NCBI GenBank assembly: GCA_036558125.1
Contig: DATBGE010000082.1
Coordinates: forward strand, 62,001 to 126,000
Origin: DATBGE01 sp036558125
Lineage (GTDB): Bacteria; Gemmatimonadota; Gemmatimonadetes; Gemmatimonadales; GWC2-71-9
Length of the DNA: 64,000 bases
Direction: 5' to 3'
A program made the translations under genes and the position numbers. This document shows, one piece after another, positions 8,280 to 16,506 of this stretch (within the stretch, counting starts at the first letter, position 1; each line of letters begins with the position of its first letter). The notes below the pieces were generated by a model. It was not told the origin of the DNA. It saw only the letters and a program-made list of their open reading frames with translations, and did no database searches.

Positions 8280-9317
8280 ATGACTTCTGCCTCCGCGACT
8301 CGCGGAACCCAGCGGCCAGCGTGGCTCCGCGGCGCGCTGCCGTGGATTGCACTCGCGGTAGCCTTGGCCGCCATCGGCGGGCTCTTCCTGGCGACTCAGA
8401 AGGGCTATCGCGAACTGCTGGACCGCTCGAACCTGTCGGTGGGCTGGACCGCCGCGGCGTTTCTCTCCGCAGTTACTCCTGGTTCGCAAGGCCGCTACGA
8501 TCCCCGATTCGACCCCGCCCGCCTTGTGTCCGGGGCTGGTGCCCTCGCGAACGCATCCTTCTTTCCTGGTGGGCTTCAGGTATTCTTCGGCCGTACTCCT
8601 CTGTTACCTGATACCGTCGGCCTGACCCCGCTCGTGGCATTCGACGCCGACGGCTTGTCCGATTGGCGCATCCTGGTTCCACCCAGCGAGCATCGAGTCG
8701 CTCTGGTCGCCTTTGCCAACAGAGCCGGCGAGACTCCGGTAGGCTGGGTCGGGGCCTGGGAAACGCTTCCTCCTCTCGCCGAGCCGTGGCTCGCGGTCTT
8801 GCTGGGAATGATCGCGTTCCTGGCCGCGCTGAGCCTTGGAATCGAGCGCTACTTCGGCGCGTCGCGGGTGATTCGTGATGCGCTGGCGCTTCTTGCGATC
8901 GCTGCCGCGGCCTGGGCCGGTCTCGAGCTCCGGTCGGCCCTGCAGCGAACCGCGGTGGCTACCACCGAGACTCACCTCCAATTTGCCCGTCGCCTGATCG
9001 AGGTGGCAGCCACGGCGGACGGCGTCCGCTCCGCCGTCCTCCCCCGGCTGGCGCCGGGACTGGAATTGCAGAGGACCGATCGCCGTGCCGTGAGGCAAGA
9101 TTCGGTGACCTGGCGGGGAGAGAATCCCGATCGGACCGGGTCGTTGACCGCTATTCGCCCCCGCGGCGGCGCCTTTATGCTGACGGGGTCGGTACCCACG
9201 GACGAGATCGCCGGGGCCGAACTGGTGCTGTTGGGAACCTGGGTGGTGCTCCTCGTGGCCTTGGCGGTGGCCGCCGAGGCCGCCCCGGTCTCGACACCTC
9301 GTGGCGGTGGGGGATAG
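8280..9317 (+). CDS. membrane protein upstream of a sensor kinase; C-terminus probably frameshifted
   Basis: The 345-residue frame has a transmembrane helix at about 22-41, an extracytoplasmic stretch, helices near 168-188 and 198-216, and another near 318-334, and then ends in TPRGGGG. I recognise no family. The next frame continues as SWRWGIAAVLVFQTAAEY, a plausible transmembrane helix, and stops at 9386-9388, overlapping the kinase start by GTGA. A single missing base near 9280-9300 would join the two frames into one protein of about 369 residues. Its job is probably to sense an external signal for the soluble kinase that follows. Confidence 0.7.
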   Translation: MTSASATRGTQRPAWLRGALPWIALAVALAAIGGLFLATQKGYRELLDRSNLSVGWTAAAFLSAVTPGSQGRYDPRFDPARLVSGAGALANASFFPGGLQVFFGRTPLLPDTVGLTPLVAFDADGLSDWRILVPPSEHRVALVAFANRAGETPVGWVGAWETLPPLAEPWLAVLLGMIAFLAALSLGIERYFGASRVIRDALALLAIAAAAWAGLELRSALQRTAVATTETHLQFARRLIEVAATADGVRSAVLPRLAPGLELQRTDRRAVRQDSVTWRGENPDRTGSLTAIRPRGGAFMLTGSVPTDEIAGAELVLLGTWVVLLVALAVAAEAAPVSTPRGGGG

Positions 9318-9384
9318 CCGCCGTGCTGGTGTTTCAGACGGCTGCGGAGTATTTCATTCGAGACTCACTGCACAGCGAGTTCCA

Positions 9385-10947
9385 GTGACCCTGACGCGAA
9401 GCGAAAGAGACGGGGCGGGTTCGTCCGCACCTGGTGGATCGCTCCAGCTGGTCGGCGCGATCGCGAAGCTGCTCAACACGGGCCTTGCCGCCGAGGAGAC
9501 CCTCGGCACCGTGGCTGAAAAACTCCGGATCGGACTCGGCGCCCAGTCGGTGCTTCTATGGCTGCGGGAGCCGAACGCGACGACGCTCCGGGCGATTACG
9601 GCACCCGTGCTGAGCGGGACGCCGCGGACCAGCCGTTCCTTCGCGGTGCTTCCCGACGTGGGTCCAGGAACTCTCCGCCTCCCCATTCTGCACGAGGGCG
9701 AGCGGCTGGGGATGCTGGAGATCTCCCCGGCGCCGACATCCGCCGAGTCTGAGCAGCTCCTCCCGGTGGTGGCCGATATCCTGGCTCCATTCCTGGCCTC
9801 GATCGAGCTTTCGGAAGATCTCGCCTACGAAGTCGCCCTGCGCTCCAAGGAGATCGAGGAGCAACGCCGATTCATCACCCTGGTCATCGACTGCCTGCCG
9901 GTCGGGCTTTATGTGGTGGACCGGGAATACCGGATTCAGATCTGGAACCGGAAGCGGGAGACCGGGACCCAGGGTCTTCGCAAGGACGAGGTGGTCGGCC
10001 GTCCGGTGTTCGAGGTGCTGACCCGCCAGCCGATGCGACAGCTCAAGGAGGAGTTCGACCAGGTCTTCGCCACCGGCGAAATTCGCCAGATCGAGATCGA
10101 GGTCGCGGTCGCGGGAGAGCAGAAATACTACCGGATCAGCAAGATCCCGATGCGGCAGGACGGGGAGACCATCACTCATGTGATCACGATCGGTGAAGAC
10201 GTCACCGATACTCATGTCGCGCAGCAGCGCATCCTGCAGAGCGAGAAACTGGCCGCGATCGGCCAGCTCGCCGCGGGGGTCATGCACGAAATCAACAACC
10301 CCCTGGCCACCATCAGCGCGTGTGTCGCCGCGGTCGAGAACCGGCTGGCCGACGACAATCCCGCCCAGCTGGGGGAATCACTTCGGGAGTACCTCGAGAT
10401 CATCGATAAGGAAGTGCAGCGCTGCACGACGATCGTTGACGGTCTGCTCGACTTCAGCCGGCCCAAGGGCAAGTACAAGAAGGCGGTGGACACTGCGGCG
10501 GTTCTCGAAGACACCTTGTTCCTGCTCAAGCACCATCAACGCTTCAAGAAGATCACCGTGCACCGCGAGCTGGCCGGAGGGCTTCCGGCGATTAACGGCA
10601 ACCACGAGCAGCTCATCCAGGTCTTCATGGCCTTGATGCTGAACGCGCTCGACGCGATGGAAGAAGGCGGGTACCTCTCGATCCGCGCCTATCAGAGCCG
10701 GGCTCGCGAGGACGAGATCGTGGTGGACATCGAGGACACCGGCGTCGGAATCCCTCGAGGAGACCTCGGGAAGATCTTCGAGCCTTTCTATACCACCAAG
10801 GCCCCGGGGCGGGGGACTGGCCTCGGGCTTTCGGTGTGCTACGGTATCGTCGCCGAACACCTGGGCCGCATCGAGGTGGACAGCCAGCCGGGTCGCGGTT
10901 CGGTCTTCCGGGTGTTTCTCCCCGCGGGAGGGACGGCGGCGGAGTGA
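9385..10947 (+). CDS. cytoplasmic GAF-PAS sensor histidine kinase
   Basis: With a GTG start at 9385 the protein has 520 residues and no membrane helix. It has a GAF-like domain (about 20-140), a coiled linker, a PAS domain (about 160-280, LPVGLYVVDREYRIQIWN), a HisKA domain with His301 in GVMHEINNPLATI, and an ATPase domain with DTGVGIP and GTGLGLSV. The HEINNPL H-box is of the NtrB type. Longer frames from 9301 encode low-complexity sequence, and the 9385 start forms a GTGA overlap with the extended upstream frame. The stop overlaps the next gene by GTGA, so kinase and regulator are coupled. Confidence 0.92.
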   Translation: MTLTRSERDGAGSSAPGGSLQLVGAIAKLLNTGLAAEETLGTVAEKLRIGLGAQSVLLWLREPNATTLRAITAPVLSGTPRTSRSFAVLPDVGPGTLRLPILHEGERLGMLEISPAPTSAESEQLLPVVADILAPFLASIELSEDLAYEVALRSKEIEEQRRFITLVIDCLPVGLYVVDREYRIQIWNRKRETGTQGLRKDEVVGRPVFEVLTRQPMRQLKEEFDQVFATGEIRQIEIEVAVAGEQKYYRISKIPMRQDGETITHVITIGEDVTDTHVAQQRILQSEKLAAIGQLAAGVMHEINNPLATISACVAAVENRLADDNPAQLGESLREYLEIIDKEVQRCTTIVDGLLDFSRPKGKYKKAVDTAAVLEDTLFLLKHHQRFKKITVHRELAGGLPAINGNHEQLIQVFMALMLNALDAMEEGGYLSIRAYQSRAREDEIVVDIEDTGVGIPRGDLGKIFEPFYTTKAPGRGTGLGLSVCYGIVAEHLGRIEVDSQPGRGSVFRVFLPAGGTAAE

Positions 10948-11621
10948 AGATCCTCGTTGTCGAAGACGACCGCACGGTCGGCCAGTACGTCAAACGGGGC
11001 CTCGAAGAGCAGCAGCATCAGGCCGAGCTCGTGGCGGACGGAACGGAGGCACTGCGGATCGCATCGGAGGGGGAGCACGACCTGATCATCCTCGATCTTC
11101 GGCTCCCCGGGATGAACGGAGTCCAGGTGCTCCGGACTCTGCGCGATCGCGGGCACAGCGTGCCGGTCCTGGTGCTCACCGCGCAGGATGCGGTGGACTT
11201 CAAGGTCGAGGCGCTCCGGGCCGGCGCCGACGATTACGTCACCAAGCCATTCAGCTTTGAGGAGCTGCTCGCGCGGGTCGAAGCGCTGAGCCGGCGTCCC
11301 CGCCAGCTGGCGCCTCGCAAGCTCCGGGTGAGCGACCTCGAGCTCGACCTGAATACCCGTGAAGTCACCCGGGGCGGAAAACCGGTCGAGCTTACCAACA
11401 AGGAATTCGCCGTCCTCGAATACCTCATGCGGCACGCCGGGCGGGTGATGTCGCGTACCCTGATCACCGAGTACGCCTGGGACTATCACTTTGATCCCGG
11501 AACCAACATCGTGGACGTCGTGATCAACCGTCTCCGCAAGAAGGTGGACGGAGGCGGTGGTCCTCGGCTGATTCAGACGGTGCGCGGGGTCGGGTATGTG
11601 CTCAAAGCCGGTAAGGAGTAA
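10944..11621 (+). CDS. OmpR-family response regulator
   Basis: The GTG start at 10944 shares a GTGA overlap with the kinase stop and gives MKILVVEDDR, the canonical receiver start. The 225-residue protein has phospho-acceptor Asp51 (LDLRLPGMNG), Lys101 (TKPF) and a C-terminal winged helix ending TVRGVGYVLKAGKE. It lies between a soluble kinase and a membrane kinase and could receive phosphate from both. The last codons (K, E, stop) are part of the 7-bp repeat block that follows. Confidence 0.95.
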   Translation: MKILVVEDDRTVGQYVKRGLEEQQHQAELVADGTEALRIASEGEHDLIILDLRLPGMNGVQVLRTLRDRGHSVPVLVLTAQDAVDFKVEALRAGADDYVTKPFSFEELLARVEALSRRPRQLAPRKLRVSDLELDLNTREVTRGGKPVELTNKEFAVLEYLMRHAGRVMSRTLITEYAWDYHFDPGTNIVDVVINRLRKKVDGGGGPRLIQTVRGVGYVLKAGKE

Positions 11622-11659
11622 GGAGTGAGGTGTAAGGAGTAACTCCTCACTCCTCACTG
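11611..11659. repeat. seven 7-bp repeats (GTAAGGA type), inverted halves
   Basis: GTAAGGA, GTAAGGA, GTGAGGT, GTAAGGA, GTAACTC, CTCACTC and CTCACTG run in register, with the left arm complementary to the right (GTGAGGAG-like with CTCCTCAC). It lies between two codirectional genes, overlaps the stop codon of the regulator and ends 12 bp before the next ATG, so it could tune readthrough into the second kinase. Confidence 0.9.
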
Positions 11660-11671
11660 ACGCCCCCGACC

Positions 11672-13171
11672 ATGGCCAGTATCCGCCGTCGCCTCACCCT
11701 GTGGTACGTCGTCGCGCTCGCCGTATCGATCGCGGCCTTCGGCGGCGCCCTCTACTTCGAGCGGCGGCGGTCGAGTCTCCGGGAACTCGACGAACGACTC
11801 GCGCTCGAGGGCAATCTCGCGGCGCAGTACTTCATCAATTTCCAGCGCCAGCTGGGCCGCACGCTCTCTTCGGGTGAGACGCCCACGCTCATCAACGCGG
11901 TCGGCGGCTATCTCGATGGGATCCGTGACTACGTCATCGTGGTGGATCCGGACGGTGCGCCGATCTACCGGAATGCGGCGGCCAAGCCGTTCAGTCTGGT
12001 TGCCCTGGCCGATGTGCTCGCGACCCTCTCACCCCCCGAGGGCGCGGGTGTCCGCACCGGCTTCGTAAGGCTCGACCCGAACGCCGACCCGGTCCGCTAC
12101 GCGCAGGTCCCGCTTCCCGGTGTTTGGGACCGGCCCGCCACCTACTTCGTCGCCGCCCCCCTCACCGCCGTACCGTTCGGTCCCGCCCAGCTCCTCGGCG
12201 CGATGTTGGTGATCGCCCCGGTGATTCTGCTCGGCAGCATCGCGCTGGGTTACGTCCTCGCCGATACCAGCCTGCGGCCACTCGAGGGGATGGTAGACGA
12301 GCTGGAGTCGATCACCGACGGGCGCGGCCTGCATCGCCGGCTCGCGGTGCCGCTTCAAGCCGATGAACTGGCCCGTCTCGCCAATACCGTCAACCTGATG
12401 CTCGGCCGGCTGGAGGAGAGCTTCGTCAGCCTGCGCCGGTTCACCGCCGATGCGAGCCATGAGCTGAAGACCCCGCTCATGGTGATCCGAGCCGGTGTGG
12501 AGCGGGCGCTGACCCATCCCAGGACTCCGCCCGAAGCGATGAGCACGCTGGATGAATTACTCGGGGAGATCAACCGGGTAACCGAGATGGTGGACAACCT
12601 GCTGACTCTGGCCCGAGCCGATGAGGGACGCGCGGCCCTCGCCCTGGAGCCCCGCGATCTGAGAGAGCTGATGTCGGAGGCGGCGGAGACCGCCGGCATC
12701 CTGGGTGAGGGTCCCGGCATCACGGTCCGCACCGAGATACCGGATAAACCAGTGCTGCTCCCGGTGGACTACGGCCGGATGCGCCAGCTGATCCTCAACC
12801 TCGTCACCAACGCCATCAAGTACACGCCGCCCGGAGGCAAAGTGAGCCTTGGCCTGGTCGATCAGGGCGATGCCGTGGCGTTGGTGGTCGGGGACAACGG
12901 GATCGGGATCAGCGCCACCGACCTGCCGCACATTTTCGACCGCTTCTACCGTGCCGACCTCGCTCGTACCAGGACGGGAGAACGTCCCGGCGCCGGCCTG
13001 GGCCTTTCCATTACCAAATGGATTGCCGAAGCCCATGGCGGGACGATCGGGGTCCAGAGCCGGACCGGCCGGGGGACGGTTTTCACCGTCACACTACCCC
13101 GGCCCAACGCGTCTCCCGATGTCGTAACCGAGCAGGTCGAGGCCCAGGATCAGCCGAGCCGAGCCTTCTGA
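11672..13171 (+). CDS. membrane sensor histidine kinase with HAMP domain
   Basis: The 499-residue protein has a transmembrane helix at 11-29, a periplasmic domain of about 140 residues, a second helix at about 174-196, a HAMP linker (197-250), HisKA with His263 (ASHELKTPLMV), and an ATPase domain with N-box NLVTNAIKYTPP and G-boxes DNGIGIS and GAGLGLSI. The architecture resembles CusS/QseC-type kinases that pair with OmpR regulators such as the one just upstream. The stimulus is unknown. Confidence 0.94.
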   Translation: MASIRRRLTLWYVVALAVSIAAFGGALYFERRRSSLRELDERLALEGNLAAQYFINFQRQLGRTLSSGETPTLINAVGGYLDGIRDYVIVVDPDGAPIYRNAAAKPFSLVALADVLATLSPPEGAGVRTGFVRLDPNADPVRYAQVPLPGVWDRPATYFVAAPLTAVPFGPAQLLGAMLVIAPVILLGSIALGYVLADTSLRPLEGMVDELESITDGRGLHRRLAVPLQADELARLANTVNLMLGRLEESFVSLRRFTADASHELKTPLMVIRAGVERALTHPRTPPEAMSTLDELLGEINRVTEMVDNLLTLARADEGRAALALEPRDLRELMSEAAETAGILGEGPGITVRTEIPDKPVLLPVDYGRMRQLILNLVTNAIKYTPPGGKVSLGLVDQGDAVALVVGDNGIGISATDLPHIFDRFYRADLARTRTGERPGAGLGLSITKWIAEAHGGTIGVQSRTGRGTVFTVTLPRPNASPDVVTEQVEAQDQPSRAF

Positions 13172-13200
13172 AGACAAGGCCTAATCCAGTTGTTATCGAT

Positions 13201-13230
13201 TTGTCATCTTGGGGTCTCGCCGGCTGCAAT
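13201..13230 (+). promoter_or_regulatory. candidate sigma-70-type promoter for the TonB/Exb operon
   Basis: TTGTCA (13201-13206) is followed after 18 bp by TGCAAT (13225-13230) in the 100-bp spacer before the first TonB gene, about 40 bp upstream of its ATG. The -35 is good and the -10 matches only four of six consensus positions, so this is a tentative call from inspection. Confidence 0.35.
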
Positions 13231-13271
13231 AACCGGGGGATACGTTAGTCGCCGCTAACGCGGAGAGGACT

Positions 13272-13979
13272 ATGTTCGAAAACCTGATCGAATCCAAGCG
13301 CAAGAAGCAGAAGTCGCTTGGGCAGTCAATCACCTCGGTTATCGTCCACATCCTGATCATTTTCGGAGCGGTTAAGGCCACGAGCGGGGCGGCCGAGACA
13401 CTGCAGAAAGTCATTCAGGACACGACGATGGTGTTCCTGGAGCCGCCCAAGGCTCCGGAGCCGCCGCCGGAGCAGCCTCCACCCGAGGCCGTTGTGGCTG
13501 CGAACCCGCCACCGCAGGGGTTTCAGGTGGTGACGCCCCCGACCGATATCCCCACCGAGATTCCGCCGGTCAACTTGAACGAGAAGTTCGACCCCCGGGA
13601 CTTCACCGGTAAGGGTGTCGAAGGCGGCATCGGTACCGGCGTCGTGGGTGGAACCGGCCCGGTGCTGGAAGGCGAAGTCTTTCTGGCGGCAGAAGTCGAT
13701 GAAACCCCGCAGGCGATGGATATGGCCGCCTGCAGTCCCGAATTTCCACCGGTCATGAAGTCCGCGGGAATCCCGGGGCGGGTAGTCATGCAGTTCGTGG
13801 TGAACACCGACGGGAAAGCGGATCCGGGCTCACTCAAGGTCATGAACAGCACGCACAAGGCGTTTGAAGATCCGGCCAGAGCGGCCATTCTGAAGTGCCC
13901 CTTCAAGCCGGGACGTTCGCGGGGTCAGCCGGTCCGCGTGCTGGTGCAACAGGCGGTCTCTTTCAAGCTTCAGCAATAG
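13272..13979 (+). CDS. tonB: TonB-family energy transducer
   Basis: The 235-residue protein has a short cytoplasmic N-terminus (KRKKQK), one membrane anchor at about 19-37 (SVIVHILIIFGAV), a proline-rich periplasmic linker (PPKAPEPPPEQPPPE), a glycine-rich stretch and a C-terminal TonB domain (about 145-235, GRVVMQFVVNTDGKADPGS). It should carry proton-motive energy from ExbB/ExbD to outer-membrane receptors. It has GAGAGG-like pairing 10 bp upstream and heads an operon with exbB and two exbD genes. A TolA-like role is possible, but the TonB C-terminal domain favours receptor energising. Confidence 0.9.
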   Translation: MFENLIESKRKKQKSLGQSITSVIVHILIIFGAVKATSGAAETLQKVIQDTTMVFLEPPKAPEPPPEQPPPEAVVAANPPPQGFQVVTPPTDIPTEIPPVNLNEKFDPRDFTGKGVEGGIGTGVVGGTGPVLEGEVFLAAEVDETPQAMDMAACSPEFPPVMKSAGIPGRVVMQFVVNTDGKADPGSLKVMNSTHKAFEDPARAAILKCPFKPGRSRGQPVRVLVQQAVSFKLQQ

Positions 13980-14012
13980 CGTGATCAGTCACCTCCAGGA
14001 GGAATCGTTCCA

Positions 14013-14762
14013 ATGAATGTAGATCTGCTGCACCTGTGGACCGCGGCCGGAACCTTCGCCAAGGGCGTCGTGATCGTCCTGGCCTTCATGTCGTTCCTGT
14101 CGTTGACCGTCGCGATCACCAAGCTCATCAGCATCATGCGGAGCCAGACGGCCACCCGGAAGTTCGCCCCTGAGTTCTCCCGCGCGATCCAGGAAGAGAA
14201 CCTGGAGCGGGCTATCACCCTGGCCGAGCAGAACAAGAAGAGCCACGTCGCGCGGGTCGTCGGCGAGGCGCTCTCCGAAGTGAAGCCGCTGCTCTCCGAC
14301 CGGGCCACGATCACCTCGGCCGACATCAACTCGGTGGAGCGCGCCGTCGAGCGTGAGATGCTGATCACCCTTGCCGACTTCAAGCGCGGCATGGGCATCA
14401 TGGCGACGGTCGGCTCGACCGCTCCGTTCGTCGGGTTGCTCGGCACCACGATGGGCATCGTGAACGCGTTCACCGGCATGGCTGCCTCCGGAGCCTCCGG
14501 CGGCCTGGCGGGCATTTCGGCCGGTATCGCCGAGGCCCTAATCACCACGGCCTTCGGTCTGCTGGTGGCCATTCCCGCGGTGTGGTTCTACAACTACTTC
14601 ACCACCAAGATCGAGAACCTCACCGTCGAGATGACCTACGTCTCGAAGGAACTGATCGACTACCTGATCAAGAGCGTGGGGAGCGAGTTTGGCCGCTCGA
14701 TCTTCACCAAGGAATTCCAGGCCCAGAAAGCGGTGAGCGGTCATGGGCATGTCAGCGGGTAA
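14013..14762 (+). CDS. exbB: ExbB/TolQ-family proton channel
   Basis: The 249-residue MotA/TolQ/ExbB protein has a membrane helix near 16-36, a cytoplasmic loop, and two further helices around 130-155 and 170-195 (SGGLAGISAGIAEALITTAF). A strong AGGAGG lies 11 bp upstream of the ATG. It forms the proton-conducting pentamer with ExbD. It overlaps the downstream exbD by 20 bp, so the stoichiometry is probably set by translational coupling. Confidence 0.93.
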   Translation: MNVDLLHLWTAAGTFAKGVVIVLAFMSFLSLTVAITKLISIMRSQTATRKFAPEFSRAIQEENLERAITLAEQNKKSHVARVVGEALSEVKPLLSDRATITSADINSVERAVEREMLITLADFKRGMGIMATVGSTAPFVGLLGTTMGIVNAFTGMAASGASGGLAGISAGIAEALITTAFGLLVAIPAVWFYNYFTTKIENLTVEMTYVSKELIDYLIKSVGSEFGRSIFTKEFQAQKAVSGHGHVSG

Positions 14763-15198
14763 TGCCGGCACGACTACTGTAAAGGCGTCGCCCAACGTGA
14801 TTCCGATGATCGACATCATGCTGGTGCTGTTGATCATCTTCATGATCGTGACTCCGCTCATCAGCGCCGGCTTCAAGGCAACGATGCCGAAGGGGGTTCA
14901 CCTGGACGCACGTCCCGAAGGGGACGATGAGGTCATCCTCGGCATCGACGTGAGCGGCAACTATTTCCTGAACCAACGGCCGATCCCGAAGGAGACGCTG
15001 CAGGACCAGCTGAAGTCGATCTACTCCGCCCGGACCACGGACAAGATTCTCTATTTCAAGGCGGACAATCAGCTGCAGTTCGCGAAAATCCAGGAGGCGG
15101 TGGAGATCGCCCGCAAGGCCGGCGCCCGTGTGATGGCCGCGATCACCGAGCCCAAGGCCGCCGGACTCTTCGCGGAACTTGAGAAGGGGAAGAAATAA
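14743..15198 (+). CDS. exbD: ExbD/TolR-family protein, first copy
   Basis: The protein of up to 151 residues has the ExbD signature NVIPMIDIMLVLLIIFMIVT, one membrane helix whose Asp lies in the proton path, and a periplasmic domain ending in GARVMAAITEP. Two in-frame starts exist (14743 and 14749), both within the exbB 3' end. It shares the helix sequence almost exactly with the second copy downstream, but the periplasmic domains differ, so the two probably form a heteromeric complex. Confidence 0.93.
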   Translation: MGMSAGNAGTTTVKASPNVIPMIDIMLVLLIIFMIVTPLISAGFKATMPKGVHLDARPEGDDEVILGIDVSGNYFLNQRPIPKETLQDQLKSIYSARTTDKILYFKADNQLQFAKIQEAVEIARKAGARVMAAITEPKAAGLFAELEKGKK

Positions 15199-15199
15199 T

Positions 15200-15631
15200 A
15201 TGGCAATGTCCACTGGGGACGCCTCGGGGGGAATTCAGTCCGAGCCCAACGTGATTCCGATGATCGACATCATGCTGGTGATGCTGATCATCTTCATGGT
15301 GTCGCAGCCGCTGTCCCGCATGGCCCTGGACGTCCAGGTGCCACCGCAGGAGCAGCAGACCAAGTCGGACGCCAAGTCGAATCAGATCGTGCTGGAGCTT
15401 ACGGCGGACGGCGGCTACGCCATCAATACCCAGCCGGTGCCGGTTGACCAGCTGGACACCCAGCTGCATGCGATCTTCGACGCGCGGCCGGCCAAGCTGC
15501 TGTTTGTGAAATCGGCGCCGACCCGGATCTATCAGGACCTCATCGACGCGATGGACGTCGCGCGCGGCGCGGGAGTGCAGGTCATCGGCTTTACTCCTGC
15601 GGACGCCGAGGGGCCGCCTCCCAAGAAGTAG
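15200..15631 (+). CDS. exbD: ExbD/TolR-family protein, second copy
   Basis: The 143-residue protein starts at the ATG at 15200, just after the stop of the first exbD, with GAGAAGGGGAAGAA as ribosome binding sequence. The helix EPNVIPMIDIMLVMLIIFMV is nearly the same as in the first copy, and the periplasmic part (VPVDQLDTQLHAIFDARPAK) has diverged. Tandem exbD genes are common where one complex serves many TonB receptors. The operon is closed downstream by a clear terminator hairpin. Confidence 0.92.
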   Translation: MAMSTGDASGGIQSEPNVIPMIDIMLVMLIIFMVSQPLSRMALDVQVPPQEQQTKSDAKSNQIVLELTADGGYAINTQPVPVDQLDTQLHAIFDARPAKLLFVKSAPTRIYQDLIDAMDVARGAGVQVIGFTPADAEGPPPKK

Positions 15632-15658
15632 TGCGGTAACCCTAGTACCGTTCGTCAC

Positions 15659-15699
15659 CACCGGGGAGCGCCGAACGCGGCACTCCCCGGTGTATTTTT
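15659..15699 (+). terminator. intrinsic terminator between exbD and the second tonB
   Basis: CACCGGGGAG (15659-15668) and CTCCCCGGTG (15683-15692) form a perfect 10-bp stem with a 14-base loop, followed by TATTTTT (15693-15699). It lies only 14 bp upstream of the next start codon, which leaves almost no room for a separate promoter after it. Confidence 0.85.
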
Positions 15700-15712
15700 C
15701 GTACGGTCAGCC

Positions 15713-16477
15713 ATGGCAGAAACCTCTGCAGTCGTTCGCTCCCGTTCGTCTGCCGGCCCGGCGCTCGCGTTACCCAGGCGGCGTCGGTCCCCGGTGGGGA
15801 TGCTGGTATCTCTAGTCCTCCACATTGCGGTCGTGTTGTTGATCCTCGCTCCATGGGGCAGCGAATTGTACCGCGTGCTGAGCGCGGGCCACGTGGCACT
15901 AACCTCGGGTGGCGGTGGTGGCGGAGGTAACCGTGAGGCGTATATTTCCCTCCCCGCGAGCGCTCCGCGGCCATCGCCTCCTGTGGCTCCGGTAACTACC
16001 GCTCCTCCCGTCGTCCAACCCACGCCGTCGCCCGAACCGGTTCAACCGGTTCCGGTGGATACTCCTGTAACCCAGGCCAGTGCGGGACCGGCGAATGCCG
16101 AAGTGGGAGACAGCGGCGGTGGAACCGGCCCCGGCGCGGGAGGAGGAACCGGTGGCGGAATAGGTCCCGGCAATGGCACGGGAACCGGTCCGGGAGAAGG
16201 GGGTGGCGCCGGTGGAGTCGGAACCGGTCCGCAGCAGAAACGGTGGGTCATTCCGCCGGAGAACAGCCCCAAGGAACTTCGGGGGAAGGCGATCCGAGTA
16301 ACCTTCTGGGTCGACGCCGCTGGAAAGGTCCAGAAGGTCGAGCTCGACCCGGAAATTCGCGACCGCGGCTATGCCAAGAAATTTCTCGAGGCGATGATGA
16401 ACTACGAGTTCCGCCCCGCCCGCGGCCCCGACGGCCTCCCGGTGGCAGGCAAGACCGAAATCACCATCACGCTGTAA
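15713..16477 (+). CDS. TonB-like protein with glycine-rich linker
   Basis: The 254-residue protein has a basic N-terminus, one membrane helix (about 30-46, VSLVLHIAVVLLILAPW), a Pro-rich segment (80-115), a long Gly-rich low-complexity linker (about 125-172, GTGPGEGGG repeats) and a C-terminal TonB-type domain (IRVTFWVDAAGKVQKVEL). It is a second energy transducer next to the Exb operon. The glycine linker is unusual, since TonB and TolA normally use Pro/Lys-rich or helical linkers. Transcription depends on passing the terminator just upstream or on an overlapping promoter. Confidence 0.82.
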   Translation: MAETSAVVRSRSSAGPALALPRRRRSPVGMLVSLVLHIAVVLLILAPWGSELYRVLSAGHVALTSGGGGGGGNREAYISLPASAPRPSPPVAPVTTAPPVVQPTPSPEPVQPVPVDTPVTQASAGPANAEVGDSGGGTGPGAGGGTGGGIGPGNGTGTGPGEGGGAGGVGTGPQQKRWVIPPENSPKELRGKAIRVTFWVDAAGKVQKVELDPEIRDRGYAKKFLEAMMNYEFRPARGPDGLPVAGKTEITITL

Positions 16478-16506
16478 CTCTCCCAAAAGACTCCTACCCA
16501 AGCCTC

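Noticed and set aside
9556..10287. 243-codon reverse frame inside the GAF-PAS kinase
   Set aside because: Composition is His/Asp/Leu-rich shadow sequence, and the forward frame has all kinase motifs.
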